A stretch of 64,000 nucleotides of DNA from Marinobacterium lutimaris (GCF_900108065.1 NZ_FNVQ01000001.1:1860001-1924000), one strand, 5' to 3'. Positions 46,538 through 55,494 are shown, counted from the first letter of the stretch. Translations and numbers: made by a program. Notes: generated from the sequence alone by a model not told the origin.

Positions 46538-47098
46538 ATGCGCGTATTCACCCGGGCCCGCGGCCTCTCCGTCGCTTTTGCCACGCTAATGCTCGCCGGC
46601 TGCGAGTCCATCCCCATGCCGTTTATGGGCGGTGAAGAATCCGACGTACCCGCAACCCCGCGCGCTGCAGAGGTGGAAAAAGAGACGAAAAAGCCTGAGC
46701 TGAGCCGCAACGAAAAGGTTGCCCGCGGCCTGAGCGAAGAGCTGGACTGGTTCCCGGACCTGGAACAGCCACTGGCGCAACTGGAAAGCCAGTTTGCCAC
46801 CGCCAACTCGCCCGAGGCGCGCAACGAAACTCTCTCCAGCGTTGCTTACCTGTACGATACCCAGCTGTTTGTCCTGTTCCAGGATATGCTCGACTTCCTG
46901 CCCCGCGATGCCCGGGTCAAGGAGCTGACCGAGCAGAATGCCTGGCTTGACCGTCGCCGTTCGGCGATGACCCGTGCATTCCTGCAGTTTGACGATGAAA
47001 ACGAGGCCCGCATCGCCGCAGGTCAGGCATTTATCGAAGCGACCCAGGCACGTATCGAAGAGATCGAGAAAAAGCGCGACCTGATCATCATCAAGTAA
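46538..47098 (+). CDS. Lipoprotein of unknown function
   Basis: This 186-residue protein starts with a lipoprotein signal (LMLAGC, Cys at about 23), then an acidic linker. The rest is rich in charged helices, with a heptad-like C-terminal part (ATQARIEEIEKKRD) that suggests a coiled coil. I do not recognise a family. The charged residue-rich Glu/Arg helices slightly recall periplasmic LprI-type inhibitors, but this is too weak for a name. It converges with the AEC gene, leaving 14 bases between. Confidence 0.65.
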   Translation: MRVFTRARGLSVAFATLMLAGCESIPMPFMGGEESDVPATPRAAEVEKETKKPELSRNEKVARGLSEELDWFPDLEQPLAQLESQFATANSPEARNETLSSVAYLYDTQLFVLFQDMLDFLPRDARVKELTEQNAWLDRRRSAMTRAFLQFDDENEARIAAGQAFIEATQARIEEIEKKRDLIIIK

Positions 47099-47112
47099 CA
47101 CCCTCCCGCAAG

Positions 47113-47997
47113 CTACAACCAGAAATGGGCCAGGATGCCGACCACCACGAAGGAGGCCGGCATCGATAGCAGAATCAAACCTGCCACCCGCTCGGTGGGC
47201 CCTTCGTAACGCACGGTCAGGATATAACTGATCACCGCCACCGGCATCACCGCCTGAATCATCAGCACCCGCGCATCCAACTCATTGAGCCCCAGCAGCC
47301 AGATCACCGCCAACGCACTGACCAGTCCAACCAGCGGGCGATAGGCCGACATCAGCAGCAACGGCGTCCACTGAGTGGAGCGGCCAAGCTTCAGTGCCGC
47401 CAACGAACGTCCGAGCAACAGCAGCATGATCGGCAGGGTCATCCCACCCACCATATCCAGGGTGCGCATCACAAACTCCGGTGGTTGCACCTCAAAACCC
47501 AGCAACACAGCGGCCAGTACCAGCGCCAGTGCGGGGGCGTTACGCAGCATCTGTCGCGGCGCAAAGCTGCCCGACATCACCGACACGCCGAGAGTGAAAT
47601 GGCTGATGGTCACCACCGATGACACCACTACCGCCACCGCCAGCGCGTCCTCACCTAGCAGCGCGTAGGAGACCGGTATTCCCAGGTTGCCGGTATTCGG
47701 GTTGACCAGTACCGAGAGATATCGCCGCACCGACTGGCCGCAAAGTCGCAGCACCGGCCAGGTAATCAGCGCAGACAAGGCCAGCGTGGCGACCATTGCC
47801 AGCAGAATCCGCCCCATGCCGGAGAGGTCCATCTCCATGCTCAATAGTGAATGCAGCAAAAGCGCGGGCAGACCGATATTGGTGACCATGGCGCCCAGGG
47901 AGGGATTATTGAGCCATTCAGTTTTACGGCTAAGCAGTGCGCCTAAAGCGGCGATCAGAATGACCGGCAGAATCGGAACGAGGAAGGCTTGAAACAT
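47113..47997 (-). CDS. AEC-family (auxin efflux carrier-like) transporter
   Basis: This 294-residue inner-membrane protein has about ten hydrophobic segments. It belongs to the AEC family (PF03547), with N-terminal ILPVILIAALGALLSRK, the NTGNLGIPVSYALLGEDAL motif near residue 98 and ALKLGRSTQW in the later half. Bacterial members include MleP/MdcF-like carriers for malate, malonate and other organic anions. The substrate is not deducible here. It precedes nifX but is on its own promoter. Confidence 0.85.
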   Translation of the reverse strand: MFQAFLVPILPVILIAALGALLSRKTEWLNNPSLGAMVTNIGLPALLLHSLLSMEMDLSGMGRILLAMVATLALSALITWPVLRLCGQSVRRYLSVLVNPNTGNLGIPVSYALLGEDALAVAVVVSSVVTISHFTLGVSVMSGSFAPRQMLRNAPALALVLAAVLLGFEVQPPEFVMRTLDMVGGMTLPIMLLLLGRSLAALKLGRSTQWTPLLLMSAYRPLVGLVSALAVIWLLGLNELDARVLMIQAVMPVAVISYILTVRYEGPTERVAGLILLSMPASFVVVGILAHFWL

Positions 47998-48171
47998 CGG
48001 GCAGGCGTATCCTTACAGGCTGAGCGACAGAGGCGGGGAACAGGCGGGCTAGCAAAATATGACCCGGCATAGCGAAGCGCCGGTCAGAATTGACCAGCGC
48101 CTGGATCGGTTCCTAAACGCCGTCCGAGCGGCGTCCCAAGCTCTGTATTATGCGCCTATACCCAGGGGATT

Positions 48172-48651
48172 TCAGCCATCCCAACCCTCATCCTCCATCT
48201 GGTCGAAGCGGTCATCACCGCCGCCCGCCTTGCGCTTGAGGATATTTGCCAGCCAGAATTCAGGGGATCCACTGGCCAGCTCCGTCTGCAGCGCCTCCAC
48301 CAGCTCCTCCACATCCGGGCCGCCCTTCACCTTGATCGGGTTGATACCCAGGGTCACCAGTTGGCGGGTGGCTGAACCGCCAATGGAGCCGCAGTAGACC
48401 ACATCGGCACCCACCAGCCAGGCCATCTTCGGTTTGAGCTTGTCTTCGTTACCATCCTTCTTCTCATAGCCAAAGTCATGGCTGGCGATCAGCTCGGCAC
48501 TCTCTGCCGTGATCGCCCAGGCATAAAACGCCTGCGCCGAACCAAAGTGCTGATCGACCATCTCACCATCCTGAGAGGCAAAGGCCACGATCAGTGCCTG
48601 GGGATCGCTGACCGCATCGGCCACGCACTGGAAGCTGATATCTGTGCTCAT
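48172..48651 (-). CDS. nifX: NifX, nitrogenase cofactor precursor-binding protein (isolated gene)
   Basis: This 159-residue protein of the NifX/NafY/NifB-C family (PF02579) binds NifB-co and VK cluster during FeMo-co synthesis. VAFASQDGEMVDQHFGSA (about 22-39; His35) is the signature. GNEDKLKPKMAWLVGADVVYC, then GSATRQLVTLGINPIKVK, and the acidic tail DDRFDQMEDEGWDG match true NifX, not just any member of the family. No other nif gene is in the window. The promoter is of sigma-54/NifA type. A duty outside nitrogen fixation is the alternative. Confidence 0.85.
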   Translation of the reverse strand: MSTDISFQCVADAVSDPQALIVAFASQDGEMVDQHFGSAQAFYAWAITAESAELIASHDFGYEKKDGNEDKLKPKMAWLVGADVVYCGSIGGSATRQLVTLGINPIKVKGGPDVEELVEALQTELASGSPEFWLANILKRKAGGGDDRFDQMEDEGWDG

Positions 48652-48732
48652 ACCTATCTCCTAGCAGAGGGCTTCCGACGCTGGCCGGAGGCGGGTGTAC
48701 GGGCTGGTTTGGCAACCCGTTTGCTAAACCAT

Positions 48733-48749
48733 TGCAAACCGCACACCAG
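48733..48749 (-). promoter_or_regulatory. nifX: Sigma-54 -24/-12 promoter of nifX
   Basis: Read on the minus strand, CTGGTGTGCGGTTTGCA has the invariant GG (-24) and GC (-12) 10 bases apart, with the TTTGC block at -12. The -24 element departs from TGGCAC after TGG. The start site would be about 70 bases before the nifX ATG. Confidence 0.72.
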
Positions 48750-48822
48750 CAGACCGCAATGAGATAGCACCCGTTAATTCAGAGACTTAGTACGCTTTTG
48801 ATAGAGTGGTAGAGAATGCGGA

Positions 48823-48862
48823 CCGGCGCCTGGTTGTCGTAAAAGCGACAACAATGCGCCGG
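48823..48862. repeat. Long inverted repeat between fadD and nifX
   Basis: CCGGCGC (48823-48829) pairs with GCGCCGG (48856-48862), and inside GTTGTCG (48833-48839) pairs with CGACAAC (48846-48852) around TAAAAG. It lies directly after the fadD stop and holds the NifA-type site. It may end the fadD message as well. Confidence 0.65.
48835..48850 (-). promoter_or_regulatory. NifA upstream activator sequence (TGT-N10-ACA)
   Basis: On the nifX strand the site reads TGTCGCTTTTACGACA, which fits the full NifA consensus TGT-N4-T-N5-ACA. Its centre is about 100 bases upstream of the -24/-12 element and 120 from the expected start, within the usual range (80-150). Confidence 0.74.
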
Positions 48863-48875
48863 CCCACAGCAGGAA

Positions 48876-50576
48876 TCAGGCGCTGCGACGCGCCTGTGCT
48901 GCATCCGCCGCGGGCGGTGCGTCACGAAGATGGCGACGAATCACCTTGCCCACCGGGGACTTGGGCAGTTCGGTAACCAGCTCAACCTCCCGCGGCACCT
49001 TATAAGCCGTAAGATGGCGGCGGCACCATTCGCGGATAGCTGCACGATCCAGCGACGGGGAGTTACTCACCACGAAGAGTTTTACCCGCTCACCACTGTC
49101 CGGGTCGGGCACACCGATGGCGGCACATTCAATAACCTGGGGATGAGCACAGACCACATCCTCCACCTCGTTGGGATACACATTGAAGCCGGAGACAATG
49201 ATCATATCCTTGGCACGATCGACAATACGCAGGTAACCGTCGCTCTGCTGCACCGCGATGTCGCCGGTCTTCAGGAATCCATCCTCGGTGAGCACCTCAT
49301 GCGTCTCGTCTGGCCGCTGCCAGTAACCGGCCATCACCTGCGGCCCACGCACACAGAGCATGCCGGGCACGCCATCTGGCTGTTGCCTGCCCTCTTCATC
49401 CACCACCTTCACCTCGGTGTGCGGCAGCGCCAGGCCGATGGTGCCAGGCTGGATGGCATGGCGCGGATTGATCGCCACCGCCGGGGACGCCTCGGTCAAG
49501 CCATAGGCCTCCATGATCGGGCAGCCGGTCACCTTCTCCCAGCGATTGGCCGCATCCCGTGTCAGCGCCATGCCACCCGACAGGGTCAGCTCCAGCCGAC
49601 TGAAATCCAGTTGCCGGAAGGTCTCGCGGTTACACAGGGCATTGAACAGCGTATTCAGGCCCATGAAGGCCGTCATCGGCCAGTGCGCTATTTCCCGCAC
49701 CAGCGAATCGATATCGCGGGGGTTGGCCACCAGCACGCAGTGTCCGCCCGAGGCCATGATGATCTGCGATACGGTAAAGGCATAGATATGGTAGAGCGGC
49801 AGCGGCAGCAGCACGTTCTCCGCCCAGCCGGTGCCTTCACTGTTGATGAAGTCATAACCCTGCATAAGGTTGGAGAGCAGATTTCCCTGAGTCAGCATCG
49901 CGCCCTTGGCGACACCGGTGGTGCCGCCGGTGTACTGCAGCACCGCCAGATCATGCAGGCCCGGTTTTACCGGATCCGGCCTTTCGCCCAGATGTTCAAG
50001 TAAAACGTCTCTGAGACCCAGCGCTCCCGGCAGATAGAAATCCGGCTCGAGGTGCTTGATGTACTTGATGGCGGCATTGAGCAGAGTGCGTTTTACAAAG
50101 CCGTGCAGGTCGCCCACCTGGGTGACGAACAGGTGGCTCAACTGGGTGCGATCCAGTATCGCCTCCGCCTTGTGGGCCATGCTCTTGTGAATCACCAGTG
50201 CTCGGGCGCCGGAATCGACGAACTGATGCGCCATCTCTTCAGAGGTGTAGAGCGGATTGGTATTGACCACCACCAGACCGGCACGCAGCGCGCCGAACAA
50301 TACCACCGGATACTGGATCAGATTCGGCAGCTGGATGGCGATACGGTCGCCGGGTCGAAGATCGGTATTACGCTGGATATGTACGGCAAACGCCGCGGAG
50401 AGTTGCTCCAGCTCGGCATAGTTGAGGGTACGGCCAAAACTGGTGAAGGCGGGTTTATCAGCGTAACGGGCGCAGGTGCGCTCGAAAAAATCAACGAGAT
50501 TGGAGTAAGCCCAGCGGTTCAACCCCGCCGGCAAGGTCGAATAAGAAGTTGCGTAGGGATTGATACTGCCCATCAT
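48876..50576 (-). CDS. fadD: Long-chain fatty acid-CoA ligase FadD
   Basis: This 566-residue AMP-forming acyl-CoA synthetase activates fatty acids for beta-oxidation or lipid synthesis. The P-loop-like ATP/AMP motif is YTGGTTGVAKGAML near residue 213, and the second motif is AYGLTEASPAV. The hinge and C-terminal lid are DMIIVSGFNVYPNEVE, with the catalytic Lys in KSPVGKVIRRHLR. Length fits E. coli FadD (561). ATG 50576 has GGAGG 8 bases upstream. A perfect inverted repeat follows its stop. Confidence 0.93.
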   Translation of the reverse strand: MMGSINPYATSYSTLPAGLNRWAYSNLVDFFERTCARYADKPAFTSFGRTLNYAELEQLSAAFAVHIQRNTDLRPGDRIAIQLPNLIQYPVVLFGALRAGLVVVNTNPLYTSEEMAHQFVDSGARALVIHKSMAHKAEAILDRTQLSHLFVTQVGDLHGFVKRTLLNAAIKYIKHLEPDFYLPGALGLRDVLLEHLGERPDPVKPGLHDLAVLQYTGGTTGVAKGAMLTQGNLLSNLMQGYDFINSEGTGWAENVLLPLPLYHIYAFTVSQIIMASGGHCVLVANPRDIDSLVREIAHWPMTAFMGLNTLFNALCNRETFRQLDFSRLELTLSGGMALTRDAANRWEKVTGCPIMEAYGLTEASPAVAINPRHAIQPGTIGLALPHTEVKVVDEEGRQQPDGVPGMLCVRGPQVMAGYWQRPDETHEVLTEDGFLKTGDIAVQQSDGYLRIVDRAKDMIIVSGFNVYPNEVEDVVCAHPQVIECAAIGVPDPDSGERVKLFVVSNSPSLDRAAIREWCRRHLTAYKVPREVELVTELPKSPVGKVIRRHLRDAPPAADAAQARRSA

Positions 50577-50716
50577 AACTGCGCCCTCCGGGTTATTATT
50601 TTTTTGGGCGATCTACTGTCTATAGCTTAGCCTGCTCCGTTTGGCTGTCACGCCGGAAACTCAAAAATCATGCATGAGAAGATACCGATATTATTATCCC
50701 GAAACTGCAATACAGA

Positions 50717-50746
50717 TAAAAAACAGGGCGCCCATTGGCACCCTTG
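50717..50746 (-). terminator. Rho-independent terminator after the subtilisin gene
   Basis: On the minus strand AGGGTGCC pairs with GGCGCCCT (8 bp, one T-G pair) around AATG, followed by GTTTTTT. It lies 23 bases after the protease stop. The other strand also has a T-run. Confidence 0.88.
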
Positions 50747-50766
50747 TTTTTGCTGGTGATACCGGC

Positions 50767-52653
50767 TCAGCGGCACTTGGGACCATTGCCCTTACAAGTG
50801 CTTGATCCATCGCCAGATCCACCACCGGAGTCCCCCCCTGTTGCGGCAGGCGCCACCGTCACTTCACTACTGTAATTCCAGGCTGAATCCCCCACCGAGT
50901 TATAAGCCTGAACTCTGTATTTATAGGTTCCATCGAGTCCGGAATCCTCATAAGCCACTGCATCGATTTCAGCGACAAGGCTGTAGCCCGACCATTTGTT
51001 TTTGCGGTTTAGCTGGGCGCGCTCAAGGCGGAAGCCGGTCTCATTATCGCTCTGGTCGGACCAGCTCAGCGTTATAGACCCATCGCCGACTGCGCCAAAT
51101 CCGAGGTTAGTGGGCGCCTGCGGTGGCGCAGGTTCCGGCGCGATGGTGCCGCCGCCGGCGAGAGTCAGAGCATTGCCCGCCGTTAACAGCCCATCGCCGC
51201 AAAGAGTGCAGTTTCCGGGGAAGTTCCGGGCACTGGCTTTCAACACTGCCTCAACCTCAGCGGGAGTGATGCCGGGATCCTTGATGTAAAGCAGCGCGGC
51301 CACGGCCGCCGCATGTGGCGCCGCCATGCTGGTGCCCTGGTAGAAAGCGTAGGTATCGAGGCCTGGCGAGGTGAGACCCTCATTCAACGTCGACAGCACA
51401 CCGGCACTGGCATCGGTGCTCTTGTCCCCACCGGGTGCGGCCAGGTCTACAACCTCTCCAAAATTAGAGTAATAAGCACGGTCGCCGGTACGCCCTGTCG
51501 CAGCGACGGAGATAACATTGGCGCAGCTTGCCGGTGAATAGTTCGCCGCATCGGCATTGGAGTTACCCGCCGCAACAACAACGGTTGTGTTCGCCTTCAC
51601 GGCATCATTGATGGCCAACTGGTACTCGGAGTCTGGCTTGCAGGCGCCGCTGCCACCCAGACTCATATTGATCACCTGCACCGGCTGATCGATGTTCGAG
51701 ACGCCCTCTACGTCATACCCCGCCGCCCAGCGGATGGCATCGGCGATATCGGAGGCGTACCCCCCGCACTGCCCCAGCGCACGTACCGGCACCACCTTGA
51801 TCAGGTTATAGCCGATACCGGCAACGCCTTTACCGTTATTTGTCACGGCCGCCAGCGTTCCGGCCACATGGGTACCGTGCCAACTGCTGTCACTGGGTAG
51901 CGAGCCCAGGTAGCAGTAATTACGCGTCGTCCAGTCGCCGGGATCCCGGGCATCCTGATCACGGCCATCGCCGTCGTTGGATATATCGGGATCATGCACC
52001 ATATCGACCCCGCTCAGCAGGTTGGCCGCAAGATCAGCATGCTCGGTGTAACCGGTGTCGATCACGGCAACACGCACCTCGTGATCGTTAGAATCCAACT
52101 GAGCCCAGGCCCCTGGCGCATCCATGCCGGCACTGCCGAAGTAGTGCCACTGCAGCTGATAAACCGGCGAGCCATCGGACAAGAGAATACCTTCAGCTGG
52201 TGGGTCGGCGAGCGCCTCATTGGCAAACATCATCTCGTCGGCAGCCGCATAGCGTACGCCGGAGGTCGCCATCAGCGCCTTGGCATAACCCGTCACCTGC
52301 GGCAGGGATTCGCGGGAAGGGAGTTTGTAGATCGTCGAACCCAGCGAGGTTTCGCGCACATAGATCAACTCTTTGCCGACGATCTCGGACAGACCACGCG
52401 CCTTGGCTTTCCCTCTGGTCCACTGGTCGTCAAAGCGCACAATCAGTTGATCGGTGCGGTTGTGCGGCTGAGCCGCCAGTGCGGTTTCAGCCATTAAAGG
52501 GCTGATGCCGAGCACCAGGGCAGCAGCGCCCGGAACTATGACTTTTGGGGCTATCATTCTTGGGACTATGACTCTTGGAGCAGTGACTCTGGCTAGTACA
52601 GCCTTGGAAACTGCAGACTTTGAAGCTGCAATCCAGGAAAAGACAGGTCTCAT
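50767..52653 (-). CDS. Secreted S8 (subtilisin-like) protease with fibronectin type III domain
   Basis: This 628-residue protease precursor has an unusual signal region, a propeptide (about 62-150), and a peptidase S8 domain with Asp199 (VAVIDTGYTEH), His259 (SSWHGTHVAGT) and the Ser of GTSMAAPHAAAVA. An fn3 domain occupies about 515-605, and the tail is Gly/Ser-rich with CKGNGPKCR. In the signal n-region, residues 26-40 are three copies of P-(R/K)-(V/M)-I-(V/A), encoded by 15-bp repeats. AAGGA is 8 bases before ATG 52653; M33 (52557) could also start a normal signal peptide. Confidence 0.92.
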   Translation of the reverse strand: MRPVFSWIAASKSAVSKAVLARVTAPRVIVPRMIAPKVIVPGAAALVLGISPLMAETALAAQPHNRTDQLIVRFDDQWTRGKAKARGLSEIVGKELIYVRETSLGSTIYKLPSRESLPQVTGYAKALMATSGVRYAAADEMMFANEALADPPAEGILLSDGSPVYQLQWHYFGSAGMDAPGAWAQLDSNDHEVRVAVIDTGYTEHADLAANLLSGVDMVHDPDISNDGDGRDQDARDPGDWTTRNYCYLGSLPSDSSWHGTHVAGTLAAVTNNGKGVAGIGYNLIKVVPVRALGQCGGYASDIADAIRWAAGYDVEGVSNIDQPVQVINMSLGGSGACKPDSEYQLAINDAVKANTTVVVAAGNSNADAANYSPASCANVISVAATGRTGDRAYYSNFGEVVDLAAPGGDKSTDASAGVLSTLNEGLTSPGLDTYAFYQGTSMAAPHAAAVAALLYIKDPGITPAEVEAVLKASARNFPGNCTLCGDGLLTAGNALTLAGGGTIAPEPAPPQAPTNLGFGAVGDGSITLSWSDQSDNETGFRLERAQLNRKNKWSGYSLVAEIDAVAYEDSGLDGTYKYRVQAYNSVGDSAWNYSSEVTVAPAATGGDSGGGSGDGSSTCKGNGPKCR

Positions 52654-53133
52654 TGTTATTATCCTTAGACAGATTCGCTGAAAGCATTATTAGCCGCTTA
52701 TCTTATCTATAGCGACCGAGAACCCATCCGGTTCAGCCAGAAATTTTCATCAAAAGCCCTGTTAAGCGTAGATGTATTCATAGTGAGGACAGGCTTCGCG
52801 TTCACCGGACTCTGGCCACCCGGCATGGCCAAGATCGCGACCGCCGAGAGCACGAATGGCTGCTATCCTCATTGCAGGCTCCTCCAGACGCTGGAGGTTA
52901 ATTCGCAGGCATGGAGGTTAGTGGCAAGCTGGAAGGTGAATGGAGACACGTGGGCACACAAGCAGTGGCATGAAAACGATTTGACAGGGGAACTCGCACT
53001 CTCCTACTGCCTCAAAGGGTGTCAATACCTACCGGTAGGTAGATTTAATTTATACTTCACCAACGCGCTGTTACACTAGCTCGCACCTGCCATCCCCTCT
53101 TGTTTAAGAGGCTTCGGGCAGCAATTAACTCAT
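52654..53133. other. Intergenic region between divergent protease and decarboxylase
   Basis: This 480-base gap holds the promoters of both genes. A 7-bp hairpin with ACG loop (CCTCCAG/CTGGAGG) is at 52881-52897, and a TTGACA at 52981-52986 could be a -35 box. A 98-codon frame at 52783-53079 has no recognisable pattern or ribosome-binding site, so I do not call it. Confidence 0.5.
53026..53041. promoter_or_regulatory. Perfect 16-bp palindrome, TetR-type operator candidate
   Basis: TACCTACCGGTAGGTA is a perfect palindrome about 93 bases before the decarboxylase start. A TATACT (-10-like) follows at 53051. Palindromes of this kind are typical for TetR-family dimers. No TetR gene is in the window. 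Confidence 0.55.
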
Positions 53134-55410
53134 ATGCAGATACAGGCAAAGTGGATGAAATTTCGTTTCCCCGTTGTCATCATCGATGAAGATTTTCGTG
53201 CCGAGAACATCTCCGGCTCTGGTGTTCGCGACCTCGCCGAGGCGATCAAAAATGAGGGTATGGAAGTCGTTGGCTTTACCAGCTACGGCGACCTGACCTC
53301 CTTCGCCCAGCAAGCCAGCCGCGCTTCCTGTTTTATCCTTTCCATTGACGATGAAGAGTTCGGCGGCGGCACCGACGAAGACATCAGCATCGCGCTGAAA
53401 TCGGTGCGCGACTTTATCGTCGAGGTGCGCAAGCGCAACAACGATATTCCGATCTTCCTTTACGGCGAGACCCGTACCTCGCGCTCTATCCCCAACGATA
53501 TCCTGCGTGAGCTGCACGGCTTTATCCATATGTTCGAGGATACGCCGGAGTTCGTCGCCCGCCATATCATCCGCGAGGCACGCAAGTATCTGGATAACCT
53601 GGCGCCGCCTTTCTTCCGCGCGTTGATGGACTACGCCAGCGATTCCTCCTACTCCTGGCACTGCCCGGGCCACTCCGGCGGCGTCGCTTTCCTGAAGAGC
53701 CCGGTGGGCCAGATGTTCCACCAGTTCTTTGGCGAGAACATGCTGCGCGCCGACGTCTGTAACGCCGTCGATGAACTGGGCCAGCTGCTCGATCACACCG
53801 GCCCCGTCTCCAGCAGTGAGGCGAACGCCGCGCGCATCTTCAACAGCGATCACCTGTTCTTCGTCACCAACGGTACCTCCACCTCCAACAAGGTGGTCTG
53901 GCACTCGACCGTGGCGCCGGGCGATATCGTTGTCGTAGACCGTAACTGCCACAAGTCGATCCTGCACTCGATCATCATGACCGGGGCTATTCCCGTGTTC
54001 CTGATGCCGACGCGCAACCACTACGGCATCATCGGCCCGATCCCGAAAAGCGAGTTCGATCCGGAAACCATCCGCAAGAAGATCGAGGCCAACCCCTTTG
54101 CCCGCGAGGCGAAGAACAAGAAGCCGCGTATCCTGACCATTACGCAGAGTACCTACGATGGCATCCTCTACAACGTGGAGACCATCAAGGCGATGCTCGG
54201 TAACAGCATCGATACGCTGCACTTTGACGAGGCCTGGCTGCCGCACGCCACCTTCCACCCCTTCTATCGCAACATGCATGCGATCGGTGAAGGGCGTCCG
54301 CGTTCGGATGAAACCCTGGTGTTCGCGACCCAGTCCACCCACAAGCTGCTGGCCGGCCTGTCCCAGGCTTCGCAGATCCTGGTGCAGGATGGCAAGAACC
54401 GTAAGCTGGACACCCACCGCTTCAACGAGTCATACCTGATGCACTCGTCCACCAGCCCGCAGTACTCCATCATCGCCTCCTGCGATGTGGCAGCGGCAAT
54501 GATGGAGCCTCCGGGCGGCAAGGCACTGGTTGAAGAATCCCTGCACGAAGCGATCGAGTTCCGCCGCGCCATGCTCAAGGTGGACGCGGAGTTCGGCAAG
54601 GACGACTGGTGGTTCAAGGTGTGGGGGCCGACACCCAAGTCCGACGAGGGCATTGGTGACCGCGATGACTGGATCATCCACGAAGGCGACACCTGGCACG
54701 GCTTCGGCAATATCGAGTCTGGCTTCAACATGCTCGACCCGATCAAGTCCACCATCATCACACCGGGGCTGGATCTGGACGGCGAGTTTGCCGATGACGG
54801 TATCCCTGCCGCTATCGTCAGCAAATACCTGGCCGAGCACGGCATCATCATCGAGAAGACCGGGCTCTATTCGTTCTTCATCATGTTCACCATCGGCATT
54901 ACCAAGGGCCGCTGGAACTCCATGGTGACCGAGCTGCAGCAGTTCAAGGACGATTACGACCAGAACCTGCCGATGTGGCGCGTAATGCCGGAGTTTGCCG
55001 CCAAGTTCCCGCAGTACGAGCGTGTCGGCCTGCGTGACCTGTGCAGCGCGATCCACAGCGTGTACAAGGAGTACAACGTGGCGCGGATCACCACCGACAT
55101 GTACCTGTCCAACATCGAACCGGCGATGACACCGGCCGATGCCTGGGCGAAGATGGCACACCGCGACGTGGAGCGGGTATCGATCGACGAACTGGAAGGC
55201 CGGGTAACCGCCATGCTGGTCACCCCCTACCCGCCGGGAATTCCGCTGCTGGTACCGGGTGAGCGTTTCAACAGCACCATCATCGATTACCTGAAGTTCG
55301 CGCGTGATTTCAACGCCCGCTTCCCGGGCTTTGAAACCGATGTCCACGGCCTCGTACGTGAGATCGTGGATGGCGAAGAGCGTTACTTTGTCGACGTAGT
55401 TAAAGATTGA
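53134..55410 (+). CDS. Orn/Lys/Arg decarboxylase (LdcA type)
   Basis: This 758-residue PLP enzyme is of the bacterial inducible-type (fold III... wing, PLP and C-terminal) decarboxylases. The N-terminal receiver-like wing domain (about 8-130) is followed by the PLP domain, with FVTNGTSTSNK, HFDEAW and the PLP-lysine in STHKLLAGLSQ near residue 412. It is nearly colinear with Pseudomonas LdcA, which decarboxylates lysine; arginine or ornithine remain possible. With the astCDB genes 1.3 kb away, arginine/polyamine catabolism is a reasonable setting. ATG 53155 is an alternative start. Confidence 0.87.
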   Translation: MQIQAKWMKFRFPVVIIDEDFRAENISGSGVRDLAEAIKNEGMEVVGFTSYGDLTSFAQQASRASCFILSIDDEEFGGGTDEDISIALKSVRDFIVEVRKRNNDIPIFLYGETRTSRSIPNDILRELHGFIHMFEDTPEFVARHIIREARKYLDNLAPPFFRALMDYASDSSYSWHCPGHSGGVAFLKSPVGQMFHQFFGENMLRADVCNAVDELGQLLDHTGPVSSSEANAARIFNSDHLFFVTNGTSTSNKVVWHSTVAPGDIVVVDRNCHKSILHSIIMTGAIPVFLMPTRNHYGIIGPIPKSEFDPETIRKKIEANPFAREAKNKKPRILTITQSTYDGILYNVETIKAMLGNSIDTLHFDEAWLPHATFHPFYRNMHAIGEGRPRSDETLVFATQSTHKLLAGLSQASQILVQDGKNRKLDTHRFNESYLMHSSTSPQYSIIASCDVAAAMMEPPGGKALVEESLHEAIEFRRAMLKVDAEFGKDDWWFKVWGPTPKSDEGIGDRDDWIIHEGDTWHGFGNIESGFNMLDPIKSTIITPGLDLDGEFADDGIPAAIVSKYLAEHGIIIEKTGLYSFFIMFTIGITKGRWNSMVTELQQFKDDYDQNLPMWRVMPEFAAKFPQYERVGLRDLCSAIHSVYKEYNVARITTDMYLSNIEPAMTPADAWAKMAHRDVERVSIDELEGRVTAMLVTPYPPGIPLLVPGERFNSTIIDYLKFARDFNARFPGFETDVHGLVREIVDGEERYFVDVVKD

Positions 55411-55459
55411 GAACGACTCGACTGGCGCTCTCCCGACTCTTTAGGTAAGCTGCTTCAAC

Positions 55460-55494
55460 CCGCCTGGACACTATTCTCGATGGTGTCCAGGCGG
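55460..55494. terminator. Long hairpin between convergent decarboxylase and cupin genes
   Basis: CCGCCTGGACAC (55460-55471) and GTGTCCAGGCGG (55483-55494) form a perfect 12-bp stem with an 11-base loop. There is no T-run, so it could act as a bidirectional 3' structure. Confidence 0.65.

Noticed and set aside
52783-53079. 98-codon frame before the decarboxylase
   Set aside because: No ribosome-binding site and it covers the palindrome and likely promoter.
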